This document shows, in pieces, positions 1 to 5,178 of a stretch of 5,178 bases of DNA. The DNA is taken from assembly GCA_031265635.1 (NCBI GenBank), contig JAISCK010000113.1:1-5178 (forward strand), in the 5' to 3' direction. Source of the stretch: Spirochaetaceae bacterium (GTDB lineage Bacteria; Spirochaetota; Spirochaetia; Treponematales; Breznakiellaceae). Every line of letters begins with the position of its first letter. The first letter of the stretch is position 1. Under the pieces are notes generated by a model. That model was not told where the DNA came from. It saw only the letters and a program-made list of their open reading frames with translations, and did no database searches. A program made the position numbers and the translations under genes.

Positions 1-268
1 CGGGCGGGTAGTGCTGTCCCGCAGAATCGCTACCGGTCCCTGGTACGCCTTCCCCCGCAAGCCAGCGGCCCATCATACCATGGGCGGCGTGCTGATCGAT
101 GAAAACACCCGCGCCCTCAGGGCCGACGGTTCCGTTGTTCCGAGCCTGTACTGCGCCGGTGAAATCACCGGTGTCATACACGGCGGCAACCGCCTTGGCG
201 GTAACGCTATTGTAGACTTTACCGTCTTTGGCCGCCTTGCCGGCATAGCCGCCGCCGCCGGAAGATAA
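1..268 (+). CDS. Flavoprotein of the fumarate reductase / flavocytochrome c family, C-terminal fragment
   Basis: Only the last 88 codons are present, read from base 2; the gene begins upstream of the window. The fragment carries the C-terminal signatures of FAD-dependent fumarate reductase-type flavoproteins (flavocytochrome c, urocanate reductase and relatives): a GPWYA stretch, then HHTMGGVLID, then YCAGEITGVIHGGNRLGGNAI, and a final VFGRLAG. In the family, the His of HHTMGG and the Arg of NRLGGN help bind the dicarboxylate-type substrate, and the AGE/GGNAI region contacts FAD. All are intact, so the enzyme is probably functional. These enzymes reduce a C=C bond such as that of fumarate, often as a terminal electron acceptor reaction in anaerobes. 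The actual substrate cannot be told from this part: fumarate, urocanate or another enoate are all possible. An intrinsic terminator follows 44 bases after the stop, separating it from the downstream cluster. The GTG at base 11 is an internal codon, not a start. Confidence 0.9.
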   Translation, partial: GRVVLSRRIATGPWYAFPRKPAAHHTMGGVLIDENTRALRADGSVVPSLYCAGEITGVIHGGNRLGGNAIVDFTVFGRLAGIAAAAGR

Positions 269-312
269 ACACGGCCGGACCTTGTATCAAAAGAACGGAT
301 TGTGAGCCGTTT

Positions 313-347
313 ACCGGGGCCGTCCATAAGGCGGTCCCGGTTTTTTT
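313..347 (+). terminator. Rho-independent terminator of the flavoprotein gene
   Basis: An 11-bp stem pairs 314-324 with 330-340 (CCGGGGCCGTC against GGCGGTCCCGG, with two G-U wobbles) around the 5-base loop CATAA. Seven T residues at 341-347 follow at once, and A313 can pair with the first of them. It lies 44 bases past the flavoprotein stop codon and before the next promoter, so it ends the upstream transcription unit. Confidence 0.92.
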
Positions 348-405
348 AGCCGGTGGGGGACGCGGCGTAAAAAGCTGCCTGTCGCGCCGTATTGACGCCG
401 CTCTC

Positions 406-432
406 TTGATAGAGTCTTTCTTTCGATATAAT
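406..432 (+). promoter_or_regulatory. Sigma70-like promoter of the pilZ-comEC-rsmA cluster
   Basis: A perfect -10 box TATAAT lies at 427-432. A good -35 candidate, TTGATA, lies at 406-411 with a short 15-bp spacer; shifting the -35 hexamer to 404-409 (TCTTGA) would give 17 bp with a weaker match. Transcription would begin near 438-440, leaving a leader of about 18 nt that contains the GAGGT ribosome binding site of the gene starting at 457. The position fits: after the upstream terminator and directly before the cluster. The -10 box is the strong part; the choice of -35 is less sure. Confidence 0.7.
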
Positions 433-441
433 ATCATAATA

Positions 442-446
442 GAGGT
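442..446 (+). promoter_or_regulatory. Ribosome binding site deciding the GTG start at 457
   Basis: GAGGT ends 10 nt before the in-frame GTG at 457-459. It is the only Shine-Dalgarno-like match suited to an in-frame start downstream of the predicted transcription start. The later in-frame ATG at 478 has no purine-rich stretch at a suitable distance. Confidence 0.6.
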
Positions 447-456
447 ACTGCGGGGC

Positions 457-1560
457 GTGTTAATTTACCTGTTGCTCATGGTGATTCCCCTTTTGGGCAT
501 CACGGTGCTGATACTTTTCAAACCTTCAAAAAACAGCAAAACATCCTGGATAGCCTTTATGGCAAAGGGCAAGGACGCGGGATTCAGCTTTAGGGAAATC
601 GATCTTCTCAGAAAACTGGCGATAAAGAGCCATCTGGAGGACCCCGCCGCCCTGTTCTGGTCCCAGAAGCAGCTTGACCTCTGTATTTCGGCCATGCTTC
701 GCAACGTAAGGCTTTCGGGCGAGGACCGCAGGCAGGGTACCCAGGATTTTATCTCCAAGCTCTACGAATACCGCAAAAAGATTGAATTTGAAAAACCCCA
801 GTATAAAAAGGGTATAAACAATTCCCGGCAGATTGAGGAAGGCCAGCCCATCAGGGTGCTTGCCGAAAGTATGGGCGTGTACAAGTCCAGGGTTGTAAAG
901 AACACCGAACACTACATGACGATTACCCGGCCTGTCAGCCCTAACCTTCCCTTGAGTTTTTCCTGGAACGGCCTTAAAATCGCCGTCTATTTCTGGCGCC
1001 GTGACGACGCGGGCTATGTGTTTGACGCCGCCGTTACCGACGAAGTGTATTCACGGGGGGTACAGGCCCTGCAGATCAACCACGCCGAATCCCTTTTCAG
1101 GACCCAGAAACGCACGTCCATCAGGATCAAGACCAAGAAGCCGGCTTTCCTCTATCTCCCCGACGGAGGCGCCCTTAACGACACCATCGAAACCAAGCCG
1201 GGCCTCAAGTGTATTGTCGAGGACCTCTCTGATTCGGGCTGCGCCGTAACCATAGGCGGCAAGGCTCTTGAGGGTCTCAAAGTCAAGATACAGTTTGCCC
1301 TGAGCGATACGCCCATCATCATGAAAGGTACGGTGCGCTCCACCGAGTTTAACGAGGAGACTTCCCGTTCCCTGCTTCATATTGAAGCCGATCCCCTGCC
1401 CCTGGCGGTACGGAACCGTATTCTGGGAGAGGTTTTCGGAGTGCAGACCGAGGAAGACTATCTTGTTCCCTTTCAACTTTTGGAAGAAGAAGAAAATCAA
1501 AGCAAACTACAGGATGAGGCCGTATCTTTCCAAGGAGATAGCAATGAAGCACCCCAATAA
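457..1560 (+). CDS. Membrane-anchored PilZ domain protein (YcgR-like c-di-GMP effector)
   Basis: This 367-residue protein probably binds cyclic di-GMP at the inner face of the cytoplasmic membrane. Residues about 2-21 form one hydrophobic segment (LIYLLLMVIPLLG...), followed by basic residues, so the rest should be cytoplasmic. Residues about 40-120 are charged and probably helical. Residues about 126-205, starting near GQPIRVLAESMG, resemble the YcgR-type N-terminal beta domain. The C-terminal PilZ domain has both c-di-GMP binding motifs intact: RxxxR as R219-TSI-R223, and DxSxxG as D256-LSDS-G261. Known members act on motility, envelope or second-messenger output; the partner here cannot be read from sequence. 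The open frame extends upstream to a TTG at 406, but the promoter's -10 box falls inside that extension, so GTG 457 with its upstream GAGGT is preferred. It is the first gene of the cluster, and its end overlaps the next gene by 17 bp. Confidence is high for the domain and moderate for the start. Confidence 0.88.
   Translation: MLIYLLLMVIPLLGITVLILFKPSKNSKTSWIAFMAKGKDAGFSFREIDLLRKLAIKSHLEDPAALFWSQKQLDLCISAMLRNVRLSGEDRRQGTQDFISKLYEYRKKIEFEKPQYKKGINNSRQIEEGQPIRVLAESMGVYKSRVVKNTEHYMTITRPVSPNLPLSFSWNGLKIAVYFWRRDDAGYVFDAAVTDEVYSRGVQALQINHAESLFRTQKRTSIRIKTKKPAFLYLPDGGALNDTIETKPGLKCIVEDLSDSGCAVTIGGKALEGLKVKIQFALSDTPIIMKGTVRSTEFNEETSRSLLHIEADPLPLAVRNRILGEVFGVQTEEDYLVPFQLLEEEENQSKLQDEAVSFQGDSNEAPQ
1532..1537 (+). 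promoter_or_regulatory. Ribosome binding site deciding the ATG start at 1544
   Basis: AAGGAG lies 6 nt before ATG 1544, inside the end of the PilZ gene. It is a near-perfect Shine-Dalgarno match and picks this ATG over the in-frame ATG at 1382. The shorter start also yields a clear signal peptide. Confidence 0.85.
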
Positions 1561-2758
1561 ACGCGCCCGCCGGGCCTGTGTTCCTGTCTTTTTGGCGGGT
1601 CTTGTGCTGTGCTGCGCCCCGGTCCTGGGAGCCCAGGAATCAATACTGCTCTCCTACCAGAGGAATTTTGTCCGGGCAAACCTGGCTACCAAGGCGGGCA
1701 TACTCAGGGACGCGGCGACCGATGAGCGGGCCTCTGATTTTATCGGCCCCCTTTACGAATACGCCCTTGGCTTCTGCCTCCAGCAGTCGGATTTTCTCCG
1801 CGACGATCCCGACATGATAGCCCTGGCCGTTCTGGCCTCGGCGGGGGTAAAAAACGCGGGTTACAGGCCCTCCGTGGATACGCTGTGGAAGCTCTTTCAG
1901 AGTTACCGGGATTCCCTCATACGGGTCGAAATACTCCGTTCCCTGGGGGTTCTCGGAAAAGACAATGTCCAGGTCATTGAGAACCTCAACCAGTTTCTGG
2001 CAAACCAGAACAACGTGTTCCGTTCCGGTATGGCGCCTGATTATCCGACCCTTTCCGCCTGTATCAACGCCCTTTCAACCCTGGGGGACGGTTCGTCGTT
2101 TCCGGTGCTTTTCTCCACGATGGTAGCGGCCTATCCTGAATCCATACGGAACGGGGCCCGGACGGCCCTGGGTTCCCTGTCCGGAGACTACAGGAGTTTT
2201 CTCATCATGGTGATACAGCGCAATCCCCCGTCGGAAAAACTCACCGCGTTTAACGCGGCCAGGGAAAACAGCCGTTTCGGCCCCGCCGATATGGGCGAAA
2301 TAGCCGAGACCGGCCTCAGGGTGAGCCTTGATCTTTTTCCTTCCAATCCTGAAGGAGAGGCGGCGATACAGACCCTCCGTTTTTCCAGCGCGCGGCTGCT
2401 CGGTTCCCTCAGATGGACAAAGGCCGTGGACGCGCTTATCAAGCATTTTTACCGGGTACAGACCGATTACAACAACGGAAGAGCGGCCAAGGCCCAGTTT
2501 ATCGAGGCCGTTTCCTGCCTCGGCGCCATGGATTCGGACCAGGCGGCCCAGACCCTCGCCCTCCAGCTTGGGCTCTTTAATTCACAGATGGAAAGAACAG
2601 GGGAATACGACGCGGATATACTCACCGGCGTAATCAACGCCCTGGGCGAACTGGGGGATAAAATCGCCTTTGACTACCTCCTCTACATAGGCTACCTGGG
2701 CTATCCCGAGGAAGTCCAGTCAGCGGCGCGGGACGCCCTTAACCGGCTCAAATGGTAA
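1544..2758 (+). CDS. Exported HEAT-repeat-like protein of unknown function
   Basis: The product has 404 residues and I do not recognise a named family. It opens with a typical signal peptide: basic MKHPNKRARR, a hydrophobic core about 12-27, and a likely signal peptidase I site after VLGA at residue 30, so the mature protein should be periplasmic or surface-directed. The rest is almost all helical, with spaced motifs of HEAT/armadillo type in which a small-residue helix is followed by a Gly-Asp turn and a second helix. Examples begin near residues 128 (VEILRSLGVLGKD), 170 (LSACINALSTLGD), 202 (RNGARTALGSLSGD), 280 (FSSARLLGSLRW), 319 (FIEAVSCLGAMD) and 360 (LTGVINALGELGD); the C-terminus (SAARDALNRLKW) looks like a last half-repeat. 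Such solenoids usually serve as protein-binding scaffolds; no catalytic motif is visible. It overlaps pilZ by 17 bp and comEC by 7 bp, implying co-translation. An envelope role linked to either neighbour is inference only. Confidence 0.8.
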   Translation: MKHPNKRARRACVPVFLAGLVLCCAPVLGAQESILLSYQRNFVRANLATKAGILRDAATDERASDFIGPLYEYALGFCLQQSDFLRDDPDMIALAVLASAGVKNAGYRPSVDTLWKLFQSYRDSLIRVEILRSLGVLGKDNVQVIENLNQFLANQNNVFRSGMAPDYPTLSACINALSTLGDGSSFPVLFSTMVAAYPESIRNGARTALGSLSGDYRSFLIMVIQRNPPSEKLTAFNAARENSRFGPADMGEIAETGLRVSLDLFPSNPEGEAAIQTLRFSSARLLGSLRWTKAVDALIKHFYRVQTDYNNGRAAKAQFIEAVSCLGAMDSDQAAQTLALQLGLFNSQMERTGEYDADILTGVINALGELGDKIAFDYLLYIGYLGYPEEVQSAARDALNRLKW

Positions 2759-4218
2759 CGCGGAGCGTCTTTCCGCCCGTCTGCGCCGCCGCTGCTGCCT
2801 GCGCTGTTTCGTACTACGGCCTTTTCGCCCTGGAACAGGGATGCGGGCTTTCGTTCCGGATCTTTGTCCCGGTATTGCTTTCCGTTACAGCCCTCCTTTC
2901 TTTTTTTGAAGTTACCCTGCCGCGTACCTTTGTCAGGTATGCCGCTGCCACCGGCATTGGCCTTGTCCTGGGCCTCTCTGCCCATTACGCCGCGGCGGAC
3001 GCGCCTCCCGGAGGGCTGCCCGCCGGAGAGATCACCGCCCTGGAAGGCGTACTGCTTGACGATCCCCGGGGCATACAGGCCAGGGGCAGCATACAGGGCA
3101 TGGGCCGTATAGAACTGGCAAAAATATACGGCGGGAACGGGCTTGAACTTGTTCCCGGCTGGCGGGCCGCCAGGATACGTGTTTTCTTTGATGGGGAAAA
3201 TCTTCCGCGCCTTGCCGATTTCGGCAGAAAAAGCGTTCTGTATGTCGAGGGTGTTTTTTCGGGCGGCTACTTCAGGGCCCGCTCCGTGCATGTGCTTTCC
3301 CCGCCACCTCAGCGGGAACGGGCGCGGACCGCGTTCCGCATGACGCTGCTCGAAAAATTTTCCCGTCATGAATGGGGTTCCCTTGCCCAGGCGGTACTCC
3401 TCGGTGTGCGGGATAATCTTGATACCGGACTTGCCGGAGCCTTTACCGCCTCAGGCTGCGCCCATGTGCTCGCCCTTTCGGGCATGCATCTCGGCGTCAT
3501 TGCCGGGCTTTTGTCCCTGCTTTTAAAAAAACCCCTGGGGCTTAAAAAGGCGGCCCTTTTGGGGGCTGTTTTGGTTCTGGGCTATGTGTACCTTGTAGGC
3601 CCCCAGGCTTCACTGGTCCGTTCACTCATCATGTACCTCATCGGGGTATTGGTGATCTTTAAGGGCTTTCCCCGGCGGGGAGAGACTATACTGGCTATGG
3701 CTTTTATGGCGCAGTTAGTGCTTTTCCCTTCTTCGGGAAGGGAACTTTCGTTTGCCCTGTCCTACCTTGCCCTTCTGGGGCTGCTTACAGCCGGGCCCTG
3801 GGTATACGAACTTGTCCGGGGGAAAATTCCCCCCATAGCGGCCGGTCCCCTTTCGGCCTCGGCGGGGGCCTTTCTTGTTACTTCGCCGCTTTCGGCTCTT
3901 TGTTTCGGCGTACTCTATCCCGGCGGCATACTTGTGGCCCTGGTCATAAGCCCCCTCATCACCTTCTTCATGGTTCTCGCCCTGATCTGGCTTTTTGTTG
4001 ACGTGGTTTTTCCGACGGCGGCCCTTGCCCTGACAATGCCGCTTTCCGTCCTGTACCGGACCCTGCAAACAGTTTCAGGCGCGGCGGGGCTTTTTCCTTC
4101 CATTCCGGTACGCGGCGCCCCGGCGGTCCTTGCCGCCGCTCTCGCGGCCCTGGCGCTGCTCTATATTGGGCAGAGAAAAATGTCCCTCATGAGGAAACGG
4201 CTTGAACCCTTTGGCTAG
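2752..4218 (+). CDS. comEC: ComEC/Rec2 family DNA-uptake channel protein, short form without the beta-lactamase domain
   Basis: ComEC forms the inner-membrane channel that passes single-stranded DNA into the cell during natural transformation. The 488-residue product has about three N-terminal hydrophobic segments (within residues 5-85), then a soluble beta-rich region at about 93-184 matching the OB-fold-like domain of the family. The polytopic competence domain follows, with the hallmark HVLALSGMHLGV at 238-249 (family form H-LAISGLH-G), LVRSLIMYLIG near 286-296, and ELSFALSYLALLGLL from 331. Classical ComEC proteins run to about 750 residues and end in a metallo-beta-lactamase-like domain. 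Here the chain stops soon after its last membrane segment (LAAALAALALLYIG) with basic residues, and no HxHxDH motif is present. The ATG overlaps the previous stop as ATGGTAA, with no clear Shine-Dalgarno sequence, so translation probably restarts from the upstream gene. Whether the host is transformable is unknown. Confidence 0.88.
   Translation: MVTRSVFPPVCAAAAACAVSYYGLFALEQGCGLSFRIFVPVLLSVTALLSFFEVTLPRTFVRYAAATGIGLVLGLSAHYAAADAPPGGLPAGEITALEGVLLDDPRGIQARGSIQGMGRIELAKIYGGNGLELVPGWRAARIRVFFDGENLPRLADFGRKSVLYVEGVFSGGYFRARSVHVLSPPPQRERARTAFRMTLLEKFSRHEWGSLAQAVLLGVRDNLDTGLAGAFTASGCAHVLALSGMHLGVIAGLLSLLLKKPLGLKKAALLGAVLVLGYVYLVGPQASLVRSLIMYLIGVLVIFKGFPRRGETILAMAFMAQLVLFPSSGRELSFALSYLALLGLLTAGPWVYELVRGKIPPIAAGPLSASAGAFLVTSPLSALCFGVLYPGGILVALVISPLITFFMVLALIWLFVDVVFPTAALALTMPLSVLYRTLQTVSGAAGLFPSIPVRGAPAVLAAALAALALLYIGQRKMSLMRKRLEPFG
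4191..4195 (+). promoter_or_regulatory. Ribosome binding site for the TTG start of rsmA
   Basis: GAGGA lies within the end of comEC, 6 nt before TTG 4202. The only nearby alternative, TTG 4211, would sit 15 nt away, which is too far, so this site decides the start. Confidence 0.7.
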
Positions 4219-5083
4219 AGCCCTGAACTACGATTCGCCCAATGAATTGAGGGCCTATCTTGAAGGGCACGGCCTGGGCATGCAAAAAAAATTCGGCCAG
4301 AATTTTCTGATAAACCCCGCCGTGCGCCGGGAGCTTGCCGATGCCCTGGACATCAGGGCAGGGGACCAGGTCTGGGAAATCGGACCGGGCCTCGGTTCCA
4401 TGACCTTTGAATTTCTCTCCCGGGGCGCTCTGGTTACGGCCTTTGAAATCGACCAGGGTTTTGTCCGGGCGCTGGGAGAGCTTTTTCCCGAAAACGAAAA
4501 CCTGAAAATTATAAGCGGCGATGTACGGAAGACCTGGCCGGCCCGGATCACGCGGGCGCCTTATCTTTTCGGGAACCTCCCCTACAATGTCGGTTCCGTT
4601 ATTCTTGGTGAAATGATAGAGACAGGATGCCTCTTTGAGCGTATGGTTGTGACGGTGCAGAGAGAAGTGGCCAGCCGCATGAGCGCCCGGCCGGGTTCAA
4701 AAGACTATTCTTCCTTTTCCGTACTTTGCTCATCGGTATACCGGACCGAAGCCCTCCGCGTTATAGGGGCGCGTTCCTTTTATCCGGCTCCCCATGTGGA
4801 TTCCCAGGCCGTAAGGCTTTCCCGCAGAACCGGGCAAATTCAATATCCAAAACTCTTTACCCCCCTGGTCCGTTTTCTTTTCGCGTCCAGGAGAAAAACC
4901 CTCAGAAACAGCCTGACCAAATTCCTTTCTTCGCGTATACTAGATGGCGGCGAAATGACGGCCCGGCAACGCGGGGAAGAACTGCTTTCGGCCTCAGGCG
5001 TATCCGGTTCGGAGCGGCCTGAAAATTTGACTGTGGAGGAATTCGCCGCCCTTGCCGCCCTGGCCGGGGAGGCCGGAACCTAG
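4202..5083 (+). CDS. rsmA: 16S rRNA (adenine(1518)-N6/adenine(1519)-N6)-dimethyltransferase RsmA (KsgA)
   Basis: RsmA uses S-adenosylmethionine to dimethylate two adjacent adenines in the 3' terminal hairpin of 16S rRNA, a late step and checkpoint in 30S subunit assembly; its loss in other bacteria gives kasugamycin resistance. The family motifs appear in order: KKFGQNFLIN (29-38), SAM motif I EIGPGLGS (59-66), the acidic ribose-binding Glu in FEID (E82), GD at 106-107, the catalytic NLPYN (125-129), QREVASRM (153-160), PGSKDYSSFSV (164-174), FYPAPHVDS (193-201) and SRRKTLRNSL (229-238). The 293 residues are slightly more than the roughly 270 usual, partly from a longer N-terminus (about 28 residues before KKFGQ) and a longer C-terminal helical tail. 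Start TTG 4202 is chosen for its GAGGA at 6 nt. It overlaps comEC by 17 bp, and its stop is 1 bp from the yggS ATG. No key residue is missing. Confidence 0.97.
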   Translation: MNPLARALNYDSPNELRAYLEGHGLGMQKKFGQNFLINPAVRRELADALDIRAGDQVWEIGPGLGSMTFEFLSRGALVTAFEIDQGFVRALGELFPENENLKIISGDVRKTWPARITRAPYLFGNLPYNVGSVILGEMIETGCLFERMVVTVQREVASRMSARPGSKDYSSFSVLCSSVYRTEALRVIGARSFYPAPHVDSQAVRLSRRTGQIQYPKLFTPLVRFLFASRRKTLRNSLTKFLSSRILDGGEMTARQRGEELLSASGVSGSERPENLTVEEFAALAALAGEAGT

Positions 5084-5084
5084 G

Positions 5085-5178
5085 ATGGAAATACGGGAAG
5101 CGCTGCGGCGGGTGCGGGAGCGGGTCGAAAAGGCCGCCGCCGCCGCCGGAAGAAAGAGTGATGAAATAACCCTCATGG
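5085..5178 (+). CDS. yggS: Pyridoxal phosphate homeostasis protein YggS (PROSC/YBL036C family), N-terminal fragment
   Basis: Only 31 codons and one base lie inside the window. The N-terminus MEIREALRRVRERVEKAA, an alanine run, then AGRKSDEITLM fits the first helix and the start of the first strand of the YggS family, whose members typically read like LxxVRERIxxAAxxAGRxPxxVxLVAVSK. The family binds pyridoxal 5'-phosphate on a Lys in the strand just beyond the window edge and buffers cellular PLP and amino acid pools; it has no firmly known enzymatic reaction. The ATG starts 1 bp after the rsmA stop. A GGGGAGG stretch at 5066-5072 is the likely ribosome binding site, though its 12-nt spacing is a little long. 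The call rests on a short stretch, so moderate confidence is fair. Confidence 0.75.
   Translation, partial: MEIREALRRVRERVEKAAAAAGRKSDEITLM

Noticed and set aside
247..264. GCC-repeat tract, nearly the same as one at 5132-5150
   Set aside because: Both encode Ala runs followed by Gly-Arg in unrelated genes; codon bias toward GCC explains the match, so it is not treated as a repeat element.
294..311. Small AACGG / CCGTT inverted repeat before the terminator
   Set aside because: A 5-bp stem with an 8-base loop is too weak, and the adjacent 11-bp stem with a T tract already explains termination.
362..401. 7-bp inverted repeat GCGGCGT / ACGCCGC flanking 26 bases upstream of the promoter
   Set aside because: It could be an operator, but the arms are short and simple in GC-rich DNA and the spacing is long; nothing else supports a binding site.
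526..912. Minus-strand open frame of 128 codons opposite the PilZ gene
   Set aside because: It is antisense to a clear coding region and has no recognisable domain or convincing start context.
1382..1543. Upstream extension of the HEAT-like gene to ATG 1382
   Set aside because: The extension lies wholly inside the PilZ domain coding region in another frame, has no ribosome binding site, and would bury the signal peptide. ATG 1544 has AAGGAG at 6 nt.
1577..1634. Possible lipoprotein signal (LVLCC) in the HEAT-like protein
   Set aside because: The residue before the first Cys is Leu, not the Ala, Gly or Ser usual in a lipobox, while VLGA just after fits signal peptidase I. Spirochaete lipoboxes are looser, so this is a preference rather than a proof.
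2701..3369. Minus-strand open frame of 222 codons opposite comEC
   Set aside because: It lies antisense to a well-supported comEC and the end of the HEAT gene; its product is rich in Gly, Arg, Pro and Lys with no recognisable motif. Long antisense frames are expected in GC-rich coding DNA.

Overview
The window looks like ordinary core chromosome of a fairly GC-rich bacterium. The gene set and protein style (a membrane-anchored PilZ protein, an exported HEAT-repeat-like protein, a short ComEC, then RsmA and YggS) recall spirochaetes of the Treponema group. That assignment is inference from memory of such proteins, not from a search, and should be held loosely. No mobile element, CRISPR array, tRNA or rRNA gene was seen.

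Layout: bases 1-268 are the 3' end of a flavoprotein gene of the fumarate reductase / flavocytochrome c family. It is closed by a strong intrinsic terminator (313-347). A short intergenic stretch then carries a sigma70-like promoter (about 406-432). From there a tightly packed plus-strand cluster runs to the end of the window: a membrane-anchored PilZ (c-di-GMP effector) protein (457-1560), an exported HEAT-repeat-like protein of unknown role (1544-2758), a ComEC/Rec2-type DNA-uptake channel protein (2752-4218), the 16S rRNA dimethyladenosine methyltransferase RsmA (4202-5083), and the start of the PLP homeostasis protein YggS (5085 onward, cut by the window edge). Neighbours overlap by 17, 7 and 17 bp, and the last pair is separated by 1 bp, so one transcript with translational coupling is likely.

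The genes do not form an obvious single pathway. rsmA and yggS are housekeeping genes. The three upstream genes act at or beyond the cytoplasmic membrane: a c-di-GMP sensor, an exported helical-repeat protein and a DNA-transport channel. The points most worth following up are the ComEC without its usual C-terminal metallo-beta-lactamase domain, the unrecognised exported repeat protein wedged between PilZ and ComEC, and the promoter that rules out the longest reading of the PilZ frame. I found no convincing evidence of an undescribed system.
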